NCBI GenBank assembly: GCA_012963565.1
Contig: DTVJ01000197.1
Span: forward strand, 1-5,781
Length of the DNA: 5,781 nucleotides
Direction of reading: 5' to 3'
Source: Piscirickettsiaceae bacterium
GTDB lineage: Bacteria; Pseudomonadota; Gammaproteobacteria; PS1; Pseudothioglobaceae
The position numbers and the translations under genes are program-made. The notes beneath the pieces were generated by a model. That model had not been told where the DNA came from. It saw nothing but the letters and a program-made list of their open reading frames with translations, and did no database searches. This document shows, piece after piece, positions 1-5,781 of this stretch. Positions within the stretch are counted from its first letter, which is position 1. Every line of letters begins with the position of its first letter.

Positions 1-916
1 AATAAGCGACTTTGCAGCTTGGGTGTAGTTTATATTGTGCTTGTGAATCAAATACTCCAGCCTCAAAGTGTTGTAACAGCTGCTCATCAAGCGTGTCTGG
101 CTTGGTGATAAATTCGGCAAAATCATCAGCACTAATGTCAAGTATTTTCTGAGCTTGCTCAACGGCAGAGGTAGGTATGAGTGCAGGTGAGTGAGTATTG
201 TCCCAAGTTGGATCTTGGTAATAGTTTTTTTTCTCATGAGTTGGGCAGTGCTTATCGATTGACTCAAACAGCTCCTCACTAGAATAAGCACGATAACCAA
301 ATGATAAAGTGGTGCATTCATCATCCAAACTAACGCCATGATGGGCTACTTTTGGCGGTATGTAAACCACATCACCAGGCTCAACATCCCATATTTGTTC
401 AGCGCTGAATCGATCCATAATACGAAGTGGCACATCATCTAAATAATTATCAAGTTCGCAATCTTGAGTACTAATATACCAGCGTCGTCGTCCACTGCCT
501 TGAAGGAGGAACACATCATAATAATCAAAGTGTGGACCAACGCTACCACCAGTGGCAGCATAGGAGATCATCACATCATCAAAACGCCAACGAGGGATAA
601 AATCAAAGTGCTTGATTAGGTCATAAACTTCATCAACAAATCGATCAACGCCTTGCACTAGGAGTGTCCAATTTTTTTCGTCTAATGTTGTGAAAGTATC
701 TTCAGTAAATGGTCCATTATTTAAACTCCACTTTTGATCATTAATAGAACCGATAACAAGGCGTGATTCGAATTCTTCTTCAAGTGACAGTCCAGCTAAC
801 TCTTCAGCTGATATAGGAGTAATAAAATCAGGAAGAGCTTGCTTAATGAGCAGTGGTTTCTTTTGCCAATAATCAGCAAAAAATTCTTCTACAGATATTG
901 TTCCAAAATGAATCAT
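1..916 (-). CDS. roxA: RoxA-like ribosomal protein L16 arginine hydroxylase (JmjC/cupin 2OG oxygenase), C-terminus cut by window edge
   Basis: The frame is open from an ATG at 916 to the left edge, giving 305 residues with no stop. An in-frame TAG at 920-922 lies two codons upstream, so this is the first possible ATG. The protein resembles E. coli YcfD/RoxA throughout: an N-terminal WQKKPLLIKQ segment (17-26), ELAGLSLE (39-46), DDVMISY (113-119), then the JmjC core. Visible iron ligands are H129 and D131 (PHFDYYDV) and H192 (IPPKVAHHG). The GRRRW motif (142-146) probably supplies the 2-oxoglutarate-binding arginine. The family uses Fe(II), O2 and 2-oxoglutarate to hydroxylate an arginine of ribosomal protein L16 in the cytoplasm. 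Family members are about 370 residues, so roughly the last 65, part of the C-terminal winged-helix region, lie outside. No clear Shine-Dalgarno sequence precedes the start. Base composition matches the AT-rich neighbours. The assignment is strong at family level; the L16 substrate is inferred from E. coli. Confidence 0.9.
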   Translation of the reverse strand, partial: MIHFGTISVEEFFADYWQKKPLLIKQALPDFITPISAEELAGLSLEEEFESRLVIGSINDQKWSLNNGPFTEDTFTTLDEKNWTLLVQGVDRFVDEVYDLIKHFDFIPRWRFDDVMISYAATGGSVGPHFDYYDVFLLQGSGRRRWYISTQDCELDNYLDDVPLRIMDRFSAEQIWDVEPGDVVYIPPKVAHHGVSLDDECTTLSFGYRAYSSEELFESIDKHCPTHEKKNYYQDPTWDNTHSPALIPTSAVEQAQKILDISADDFAEFITKPDTLDEQLLQHFEAGVFDSQAQYKLHPSCKVAY

Positions 917-960
917 TGTCTAGTTAAAATTACGGTTCTCATTTATTCAAATTTTACATA

Positions 961-974
961 GCAGTTGTCACTGC
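961..974. repeat. Perfect 5-bp inverted repeat with 4-bp centre in the divergent spacer
   Basis: The sequence is GCAGT-TGTC-ACTGC, a perfect dyad roughly central in the divergent spacer and about 20 bp before the plus-strand ribosome binding site. It overlaps -35-like hexamers on both strands, so it could be an operator for a regulator controlling either gene. The arms are short and could arise by chance in a spacer of this length. It lacks a following T-run, so it is not a terminator. Confidence 0.3.
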
Positions 975-992
975 AATCATTATTAATTTATT

Positions 993-997
993 AGGAG
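993..997 (+). promoter_or_regulatory. Ribosome binding site of the 133-residue gene
   Basis: AGGAG lies 8 nt before the ATG at 1006. This is ideal spacing and supports both the start choice and the reality of this small, unrecognised gene. Confidence 0.75.
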
Positions 998-1005
998 TTA
1001 TAAAA

Positions 1006-1407
1006 ATGTTTAATCCAATAGAAATCCCATTTGGCTGTGTTATGTTGTTTAACGAGGTAAATTTAAAAGACGGTATTTCGGTTGAAGATGTTGAGCTAAC
1101 ACTAGGCGAAATGTGTAACGTGGTCAAGAATAACTACGGTGATGACAATGGTGGCTTTATTGCTGGTCAAGTTTATGAAAATTCAGGCTTTATCTCAGGA
1201 GAAGGTTCCTTTGAAAATGTAGAAAAAGCCAAAGAAGAGCGTGGCGAGATTGTGATTGTGACATTTTGGAAAACATTCGAGCAACATGAAAAATCTCATG
1301 CTGATGAATTATTCAAATCGAAATTTGATGAGTTGTTAGAATTTTGTGATGATGCCAACGAACTTGGCTACAAAATGCTCTGGCAAGGGACACCAGAAGG
1401 TCACTAA
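1006..1407 (+). CDS. Uncharacterised 133-residue acidic protein, possibly dimeric alpha-beta barrel (ABM-like)
   Basis: This is a complete gene from ATG 1006 to TAA 1405-1407 with a well-placed AGGAG. I do not recognise the family with certainty. The protein is small, cytosolic in appearance (no signal peptide or membrane segment) and rich in Asp and Glu. Visible features are an N-terminal hydrophobic strand (FGCVMLFNEVNL, 9-20), a helix-like stretch (26-42), a Gly-rich strand region (49-68), and then IVIVTFWKTFEQHEKSHA (82-99) followed by a helix and the terminal strand YKMLWQG (122-128). The strand-Trp-helix pattern around TFWKTFEQHEKSH recalls ferredoxin-like monooxygenases of the antibiotic biosynthesis monooxygenase type, where a Trp-Ser/Thr pair starts the second helix. 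That is a fold guess only, and no catalytic residues can be named. It is divergent from roxA and converges on the oxygenase gene, whose stop lies 13 bp away. Its composition matches the AT-rich host. Confidence 0.75.
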   Translation: MFNPIEIPFGCVMLFNEVNLKDGISVEDVELTLGEMCNVVKNNYGDDNGGFIAGQVYENSGFISGEGSFENVEKAKEERGEIVIVTFWKTFEQHEKSHADELFKSKFDELLEFCDDANELGYKMLWQGTPEGH

Positions 1408-1420
1408 ATTATTAATTACC

Positions 1421-2050
1421 TCAGGAGCGAGCCAGACGCTTTAAGAAACCCTCACGCGACCCAGCATTGATCCAGCCAGTGGCGATCGTCTTGCTAAACT
1501 CGCTATTCACCCGGCCACGATGGATGTGAGAGGGAGAGGCTGGAAAGATCAGTAGCTTGCCCCGCTCTGCCGCCTCATGATGTTTCTGCCAGTGGAATTC
1601 CGTGCCGGCCTCCGCCACAGAATCGCAGTAGAGGATCCAGGCCAGAACACGATGCCCCGGCTCGGTAGCTTCGTCGCTAATCGTCCAGTCGCAGTGCCAC
1701 TGACGGAAGCCCTCACCGGGAGCGTAACGTTGTAGGTTGAACACAGGCATCACAAACAACTCCTGGTCCGGGCAGACCTCGCGAAACAGAGATCGCTCCT
1801 GCAGGTAGTGCTCCAGGCCTGCTGAGACACCCCGCACGATCAGATCTGCAAGAGCGAATGCCTCGGGATCAGAACGGTTGAGCGCCACGAGGCTGATGTC
1901 TGTCGAGACCTTGGCTGGCTCTGCGTCGCTGCCGCCGGGACCGAAGGCCACACCCGGCCGCTGCAAATCCTGGCGTCGTTCAAAGAAGTCCATGACGCCA
2001 TCAGCAACAGCCTCATAGCCGGAATTGTGGTAGCGACCGATCAGCTGCAT
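1421..2050 (-). CDS. 2OG-Fe(II) oxygenase, prolyl-4-hydroxylase-like
   Basis: This complete gene of 209 residues starts at ATG 2050 and ends at TGA 1423-1421. A frame extension to a TTG at 2068 would add six residues, but AAGGAG at 2059-2064 lies 8 nt before the ATG and falls inside that extension, so ATG 2050 is preferred. The double-stranded beta-helix signature is complete. RYAPGEGF (108-115) leads into the HxD motif H119-C-D121, LAWILYC (136-142) and GTEFHW (149-154) follow, and the distal histidine is H177 in HIHRG. Ten residues later K187 (SKTIATGWI) is placed to bind 2-oxoglutarate, as in prolyl 4-hydroxylases. No signal peptide or membrane segment is present. The family hydroxylates protein side chains or small molecules; the substrate here is unknown. 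Composition and codon choice (Leu CTG, Gly GGC, Arg CGC/CGG) differ sharply from all neighbours. From memory the sequence resembles oxygenases of marine picocyanobacteria; this was not verified. It lies on the same strand just after guaB. Confidence 0.88.
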   Translation of the reverse strand: MQLIGRYHNSGYEAVADGVMDFFERRQDLQRPGVAFGPGGSDAEPAKVSTDISLVALNRSDPEAFALADLIVRGVSAGLEHYLQERSLFREVCPDQELFVMPVFNLQRYAPGEGFRQWHCDWTISDEATEPGHRVLAWILYCDSVAEAGTEFHWQKHHEAAERGKLLIFPASPSHIHRGRVNSEFSKTIATGWINAGSREGFLKRLARS

Positions 2051-2058
2051 GCCGGGGA

Positions 2059-2064
2059 CTCCTT
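2059..2064 (-). promoter_or_regulatory. Ribosome binding site that fixes the oxygenase start
   Basis: The minus strand reads AAGGAG followed by 8 nt and the ATG at 2050. It overlaps the six-codon extension that would follow from the TTG at 2068, so it decides for the shorter 209-residue protein. Confidence 0.8.
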
Positions 2065-2104
2065 CCAATGGGTAACGATCAGGGTATGCCGCACAGCTAG
2101 GTCG

Positions 2105-3565
2105 TTATTGATGGTAGTTTGGCGCTTCTTTGGTTATCGAAACATCATGTACATGAGACTCAACCATACCTGCTGAAGTTACTTGTACAAAGCAGGTATT
2201 GTTACGCATTTTGTCTAATGTCTCACAACCGGTGTAACCCATAGAAGATCTAACACCACCCACCATTTGGTGAATAATAGGGCGCATAGAGCCTTTAAAT
2301 GGTACGCGACCCTCAATGCCTTCAGGCACCAACTTATCTGCTTTAGAGTCTGACTGGAAATAACGATCAGATGAGCCATGTGCTTGATTCATTGCACCAA
2401 TTGAACCCATGCCACGGTATGACTTGTAAGAACGTCCTTGGTAAAGTTCTATCTCACCAGGAGATTCTTCAGTGCCTGCTAGCATTGAGCCAAGCATTAC
2501 GCAGTAAGCACCTGCAGCGAAGGCTTTAGCAATATCACCTGAATAACGAATACCTCCATCGGCAATTAGCGGGATACCGCTGTCTTTTAGTGCATCTGCT
2601 ACATCTGAAATTGCTGTAATCTGTGGTACGCCAACACCAGCCACAATACGCGTGGTGCAAATACTACCAGGACCAATACCTACTTTAACGCAGTCTGCAC
2701 CAGCTTTAACTAAATCAAGTGCGGCTTCACCGGTGGCAATATTACCAGCAATAATGTCTAAATTAGGGTGAGCTTTTTTAGTCTTTTTAACTCTGTCGAG
2801 TACGCCTTGTGAATGGCCATGAGCGGTATCGATAACGATGACGTCAACACCAGCCTCGACCAATGCATCAATACGCGCGCCTGTGCCTTTACCAACACCA
2901 ACTGCAGCACCAACACGTAGCTGCTCTTTATCGTCTTTACAAGCATTTGGAAAGTCCGTTGATTTCTGAATATCACGAACAGTAATCATGCCTTTTAAAT
3001 CAAAACTGTCATCCGTGATAATGACACGCTCAATACGGTGTTGATGTAATAACGTTCTAACTTCGCTCATTTCTGTACCTTCAGAGACGGTAATCAGCTC
3101 ATTTTGCGGGGTCATTACATTTTCGACTAATTCGAATAAACGAGTTTCAAATCTTAGATCACGACCAGTAACTAGACCAACAATAGTATTACCTTCAACG
3201 ACAGGTAGAGCAGAGATATTATGACGTTGTTGCATTTCAAATACTTCAGAAATAGTTGCCTTTGGGTCGATAGTAATTGGATCTCTGATAATGCCTGACT
3301 CAAAGCGCTTAACATTGCGAACCTCGTTAGCCTGTTCATCAACTGACATATTCTTATGAATAATACCAATACCACCTTCTTGAGCAATAGTAATCGCTAA
3401 TCTAGCCTCGGTAACCGTATCCATTGCAGCTGACAATATTGGAGTATTGAGTGTAATATTTTTAGTAAGCTTTGTCATTAAGCTCACTTCTTTTGGCATT
3501 GTTGTTGAATGCGCTGGTACCAATAGTACGTCATCAAAAGTTAGTGCAGTTTTTAGTAGGTTCAT
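2105..3565 (-). CDS. guaB: Inosine-5'-monophosphate dehydrogenase
   Basis: IMP dehydrogenase (EC 1.1.1.205) converts IMP to XMP with NAD+, the first committed step of GMP synthesis in the cytoplasm. The protein is 486 residues, essentially the usual bacterial length (E. coli about 488). The N-terminus has LTFDDVLLVP (8-17). Two CBS domains, which set nucleotide regulation in this family, occupy about 92-205. The catalytic loop is GPGSICTTR with the nucleophile Cys303. The phosphate-binding DGGIR lies at 336-340, and the mobile flap carries KSYRGMGS (381-388) and the catalytic R401-Y402 pair. All key residues are present. The start at ATG 3565 directly follows the stop of the SH3 gene, with AAGGAG at 3573-3578 and a 7-nt gap. 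It is the last visible gene of the valS operon. No terminator can be seen after its stop, where G+C-rich foreign-looking DNA begins. Confidence 0.98.
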   Translation of the reverse strand: MNLLKTALTFDDVLLVPAHSTTMPKEVSLMTKLTKNITLNTPILSAAMDTVTEARLAITIAQEGGIGIIHKNMSVDEQANEVRNVKRFESGIIRDPITIDPKATISEVFEMQQRHNISALPVVEGNTIVGLVTGRDLRFETRLFELVENVMTPQNELITVSEGTEMSEVRTLLHQHRIERVIITDDSFDLKGMITVRDIQKSTDFPNACKDDKEQLRVGAAVGVGKGTGARIDALVEAGVDVIVIDTAHGHSQGVLDRVKKTKKAHPNLDIIAGNIATGEAALDLVKAGADCVKVGIGPGSICTTRIVAGVGVPQITAISDVADALKDSGIPLIADGGIRYSGDIAKAFAAGAYCVMLGSMLAGTEESPGEIELYQGRSYKSYRGMGSIGAMNQAHGSSDRYFQSDSKADKLVPEGIEGRVPFKGSMRPIIHQMVGGVRSSMGYTGCETLDKMRNNTCFVQVTSAGMVESHVHDVSITKEAPNYHQ

Positions 3566-4222
3566 TTAAAATCTCCTTTGATTCGAGCGTTTTGGGAAGA
3601 CAAAGCCCATGATAAATCCAAAAAATAAGACAATTGCGCCAACGATAAACCAGTTCCTAGAGCTAGCTTCTTGACCTGCAGTATTGTTATTTTGCAATAA
3701 TTGAATTTCAGTTTTTAGTTGTAATGCTTCTGTTTTTAATTTTTCATTGGTGTGCTCAAGTTTGAGAGCATCCTTGTAGACTTGTTCGATGTGTTCTTTT
3801 TCAGCTTGTGATTTACTGGTTTGAACAGAAAGCATGGTAGTCTGAATTTGAAACTCTTTAACTTGGGCTTCAAGTTCGGCATTTCTTTTGCTTTGCTTGC
3901 CAATAAGTAGTTTGTTGGCATTGTAGGTTTGTCTTAATTTCTCTAATTGTGCCTGAGCAGGTGGTTTACTAGTTAAGTAACGTGAAATCATCCAACCTGT
4001 GGTTTTTTCAAATTTAACCTTGGTCCAGCCACTTTCAGTTGAAAGTATTTCTAGCTTAGTGCCTGAAGGCAGCATTCTGAGTAAGTTACTTGGGTTGCTT
4101 TGAATTTTATTTTCAGAACGCATTGGGATATCAACCATATCAGTCACATATACATACGACTGCGCACTAGCCATTGAATGGACTAATAGAAGTGGTATTA
4201 ATAAGTGCTTGCTTAATTTCAT
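3566..4222 (-). CDS. YgiM-type (TIGR04211-like) SH3 domain protein with coiled coil and C-terminal membrane anchor
   Basis: This is a complete protein of 218 residues. An N-terminal signal peptide occupies about 1-20 (Lys-rich start, LLIPLLLVH core, likely cleavage after ASA). A bacterial SH3 domain spans about 21-85, with RMLPSGTKLEIL (49-60) and the SGWTKVKF...TGWMISRYL pattern (64-83). A long charged, Gln- and Lys-rich coiled coil covers about 88-180. A single membrane helix lies at about 191-209, followed by a short basic tail (KRSNQRRF). This order is that of E. coli YgiM and the TIGR04211 family. The inferred topology puts the SH3 domain and coiled coil in the periplasm, anchored to the inner membrane, with the tail in the cytoplasm. 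The molecular role is not established; bacterial SH3 domains often bind cell-wall peptides. Its ATG overlaps the valS stop by 4 nt (ATGA) and its stop abuts guaB, so it is translated as part of that operon. Confidence 0.88.
   Translation of the reverse strand: MKLSKHLLIPLLLVHSMASAQSYVYVTDMVDIPMRSENKIQSNPSNLLRMLPSGTKLEILSTESGWTKVKFEKTTGWMISRYLTSKPPAQAQLEKLRQTYNANKLLIGKQSKRNAELEAQVKEFQIQTTMLSVQTSKSQAEKEHIEQVYKDALKLEHTNEKLKTEALQLKTEIQLLQNNNTAGQEASSRNWFIVGAIVLFFGFIMGFVFPKRSNQRRF
3573..3578 (-). promoter_or_regulatory. guaB ribosome binding site inside the SH3 gene
   Basis: The minus strand carries AAGGAG, 7 nt before guaB's ATG. It is built from the Gln-Arg-Arg codons near the end of the upstream gene, whose TAA (3568-3566) touches the guaB ATG. 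A ribosome ending on the SH3 gene therefore sits over the guaB start, which suggests translational coupling. Confidence 0.8.
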
Positions 4223-5781
4223 AAGTTGGCTATTTTCTCTAGTTGCGATGACAAGTCAGCGATGGCATTTTCAACCGAAGCTAATTTTTCTTTTTCTTTA
4301 TTAACCACAGCTTCAGGTGCGCCACTGACAAACTTCTCGTTGCTAAGCTTACCTGCAAATTGTGCCCTTTGCTTGTTTAATTTTTCAATTTCTTTGTTAA
4401 GACGTGCTGCTTCTTGGTCTTTATCAATCAATCCTGCTAGTGGAATCAATACCTTCATCTCACCCACCAGTGCTGTGGCTGATTCCGGTGCTTCATCGTT
4501 ACCAGATAATTGATCAATACTTTCTAATTTAGCCAAACTAGTTAGTATTTGGCTGTGACTATCTAAGCATTGCTGATCGGTAGCACTGATATTTTGCACA
4601 AAACAAGGTAATGGCTTTGATGGTGGAATATTCATCTCACCACGAATCTGGCGAATACCTAAAATAAAGGTTTGTAACCACTGTACTTCTTGTTCAACTT
4701 GCGCGGATATTAAATCCTCTTCTACTTCAGGGTAGGCTTGCGTCATTAAACTTTCGCTTTCATCACCAGTCAGTGTTTGACATTGTTCGTAAATCTCTTC
4801 AGTAATAAATGGAATGATTGGGTGTAGTAGTGTCAAAATCTCATTAAGCACCTTAAGTAGGGTGGCTTGCGTACCTGCTTTGGTTGCATCATCAGCCAAT
4901 AATGGCTTAGATAGCTCAAGATACCAATCACAGTAATCATGCCATACAAACTCGTATAACTCATGACTCATCAAGTCCAGACGATAATCGTTAAGGTGTT
5001 TTTCAACGTTAGTCTTAGTCTGTTGTAAACGAGAAAGAATCCATTGATCTGAGCTAGATAATTGGGCTTTAACATCAATAGTTTCACCTTCAAGCTTCAT
5101 CAGTACAAAGCGAGAAGCATTCCATAGCTTATTACAGAAATTACGATAGCCTTCAACACGTTTTAGGTCGAATTTAATATCACGACCAAATGAAGCTAAT
5201 GCTGCAAAGGTAAATCTGAGTGCATCAGTACCAAAAGCAGGGATACCATCAGCAAACTCTTGCTTAGTTTGTTTTTTGATTTTTTCAGCCATTTTTGGCT
5301 GCATCATGCCTTGAGTTCTTTTCTCAAGTAAGTCTTCTAAACTAATGCCATCAATCAGATCAATTGGATCAAGTACGTTACCCTTAGATTTGGACATTTT
5401 CTGCCCATGACCATCTTTGATCAGGCCAGTGATGTAAATATCTTTAAACGGCACATCACCCGTAAATTTAAGCCCAAACATAATCATGCGCGCCACCCAG
5501 AAGAAGATGATATCAAAGCCGGTAACTAAGACATCAGTTGGGTAAAAACGCGATAGCTGTGGTGTTTTTTCTGGCCAACCTAGAGTTGAAAATGGCCATA
5601 AGGCTGATGAGAACCAAGTGTCCAACACATCGTTATCTTGTCTGAGCTCAACACCTTCACCCGCTTGCGCTTGTGCCTCTTCTAATGAATTGGCTACAAA
5701 GATATTGCCATCATTGTCGTACCAAGCAGGGATACGATGTCCCCACCAGATTTGGCGAGAAATACACCAGTCTTGGATGTT
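4219..5781 (-). CDS. valS: Valyl-tRNA synthetase, N-terminus cut by window edge
   Basis: This is the C-terminal 520 residues of ValS (EC 6.1.1.9), the class I enzyme that charges tRNA-Val in the cytoplasm. The frame is open to the right edge. It begins at NIQDWCISRQ, a conserved block of the catalytic core, so a start at the internal GTG (5628) would be wrong. Visible in order are WWGHRIPAWY (12-21), DVLDTWFSSALW (51-62), GFDIIFFWVARM (88-99) and the ATP-binding KMSKS loop (128-132, positions 5386-5400). The conserved RNFCNKLWNASRFVLM block, the anticodon-binding helical domain with FVWHDYCDWYLELSKP, and a terminal coiled-coil arm of about 75 residues that contacts tRNA complete the protein. 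By comparison with E. coli ValS (about 950 residues), roughly 425 residues are missing. These include the HIGH motif and most of the editing domain. The TGA stop overlaps the SH3 gene start by 4 nt. The operon promoter must lie outside the window. Confidence 0.97.
   Translation of the reverse strand, partial: NIQDWCISRQIWWGHRIPAWYDNDGNIFVANSLEEAQAQAGEGVELRQDNDVLDTWFSSALWPFSTLGWPEKTPQLSRFYPTDVLVTGFDIIFFWVARMIMFGLKFTGDVPFKDIYITGLIKDGHGQKMSKSKGNVLDPIDLIDGISLEDLLEKRTQGMMQPKMAEKIKKQTKQEFADGIPAFGTDALRFTFAALASFGRDIKFDLKRVEGYRNFCNKLWNASRFVLMKLEGETIDVKAQLSSSDQWILSRLQQTKTNVEKHLNDYRLDLMSHELYEFVWHDYCDWYLELSKPLLADDATKAGTQATLLKVLNEILTLLHPIIPFITEEIYEQCQTLTGDESESLMTQAYPEVEEDLISAQVEQEVQWLQTFILGIRQIRGEMNIPPSKPLPCFVQNISATDQQCLDSHSQILTSLAKLESIDQLSGNDEAPESATALVGEMKVLIPLAGLIDKDQEAARLNKEIEKLNKQRAQFAGKLSNEKFVSGAPEAVVNKEKEKLASVENAIADLSSQLEKIANL

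Larger units (their letters stand above)
917..1005. promoter_or_regulatory. Divergent intergenic region between roxA and the 133-residue gene
   Basis: This 89-bp AT-rich spacer lies between two divergently transcribed genes and must hold the start signals for the plus-strand gene, and probably for roxA. It contains -35-like hexamers (TTGTCA at 965-970 on plus; GTGACA on minus, overlapping the same repeat). I could not pair either with a convincing -10 at 16-18 bp, so no promoter is placed precisely. Confidence 0.4.
1408..2104. other. G+C-rich island holding one gene, probably foreign
   Basis: My hand count over 1441-2100 gives about 59% G+C (392 of 660). Sampled 60-base lines elsewhere give 42% (1081), 45% (2401), 38% (3241) and 35% (4381). 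The change is abrupt at both ends: AT-rich sequence persists to about 1418, and guaB's stop codon is at 2105-2107. The block contains the oxygenase gene with 13 bp of flank on one side and 54 bp on the other. I see no transposase, long terminal repeats, integrase site or tRNA at its borders. It could be a horizontally acquired single-gene cassette or an artefactual join in an assembled contig. Confidence 0.75.

Noticed and set aside
1426..1440. AGCG...CGCT inverted repeat as a terminator for the convergent genes
   Set aside because: The stem is only 4 bp, lies inside the oxygenase coding sequence and has no T-run on either strand.
2070..2086. Direct repeat GGGTA twice, 12 bp apart, between guaB and the oxygenase gene
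   Set aside because: Five bases are too short to be meaningful, and nothing else there suggests an operator or origin.
1410..2114. Near-match TTATTAAT (1410 region) and TTATTGAT (2105 region) at the two edges of the G+C-rich island, as a possible target-site duplication
   Set aside because: It is short and imperfect, one copy lies in AT-rich spacer and the other overlaps guaB's last codons; chance is likely.
2758..2976. Minus-strand alternative frame within guaB
   Set aside because: It overlaps the conserved guaB frame entirely; the translation has no domain character.
3172..3387. Second minus-strand alternative frame within guaB
   Set aside because: It covers the CBS-domain region of the certain guaB frame; hydrophobic, low-complexity translation without a start signal.
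3736..3921. Minus-strand alternative frame within the SH3 gene
   Set aside because: It is a shadow of the coiled-coil coding stretch, Lys/Ser/Phe-rich because the A-rich codons are read out of frame.
4226..4513. Plus-strand open frame of 95 codons opposite valS
   Set aside because: It lies antisense to the conserved C-terminal arm of valS, has no good ribosome binding site, and its Ser/Leu-rich translation is typical of a shadow frame.

Overview
The window reads as a piece of an AT-rich gammaproteobacterial chromosome. Sampled 60-base lines of the main genes are 35-45% G+C by hand count. RoxA, GuaB, a YgiM-type SH3 protein and ValS all resemble their E. coli counterparts closely. The composition and gene set fit a free-living marine sulfur oxidiser of the SUP05/Thioglobus kind, but that assignment is inference and was not tested by search.

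Layout from left to right. Positions 1-916 (minus strand) hold most of roxA, a JmjC/cupin oxygenase that hydroxylates ribosomal protein L16; its C-terminus runs off the left edge. An 89-bp divergent spacer (917-1005) carries a small perfect inverted repeat and separates roxA from a 133-residue uncharacterised protein on the plus strand (1006-1407). Positions 1421-2050 (minus) encode a prolyl-4-hydroxylase-like 2OG-Fe(II) oxygenase in a sharply bounded G+C-rich block (about 59% over 1441-2100). From 2105 to the right edge runs a tightly packed minus-strand operon, transcribed valS -> SH3 protein -> guaB. The genes join by a 4-nt ATGA overlap and then by a stop codon that directly abuts the next start codon. 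valS is cut by the right edge and lacks roughly its first 425 residues.

The operon joins protein synthesis (valyl-tRNA synthetase), an envelope-associated SH3 protein and the committed step of GMP synthesis (IMP dehydrogenase). The most unusual element is the G+C-rich oxygenase gene. It has its own good ribosome binding site, unlike composition and codon use, almost no flanking DNA, and no recognisable terminator on either side. It looks like a single-gene acquisition, or an assembly join, and its likely source could be a marine cyanobacterium. No tRNA, rRNA, CRISPR array, insertion sequence or transposase was seen. I found no convincing evidence of a wholly new multi-gene system.
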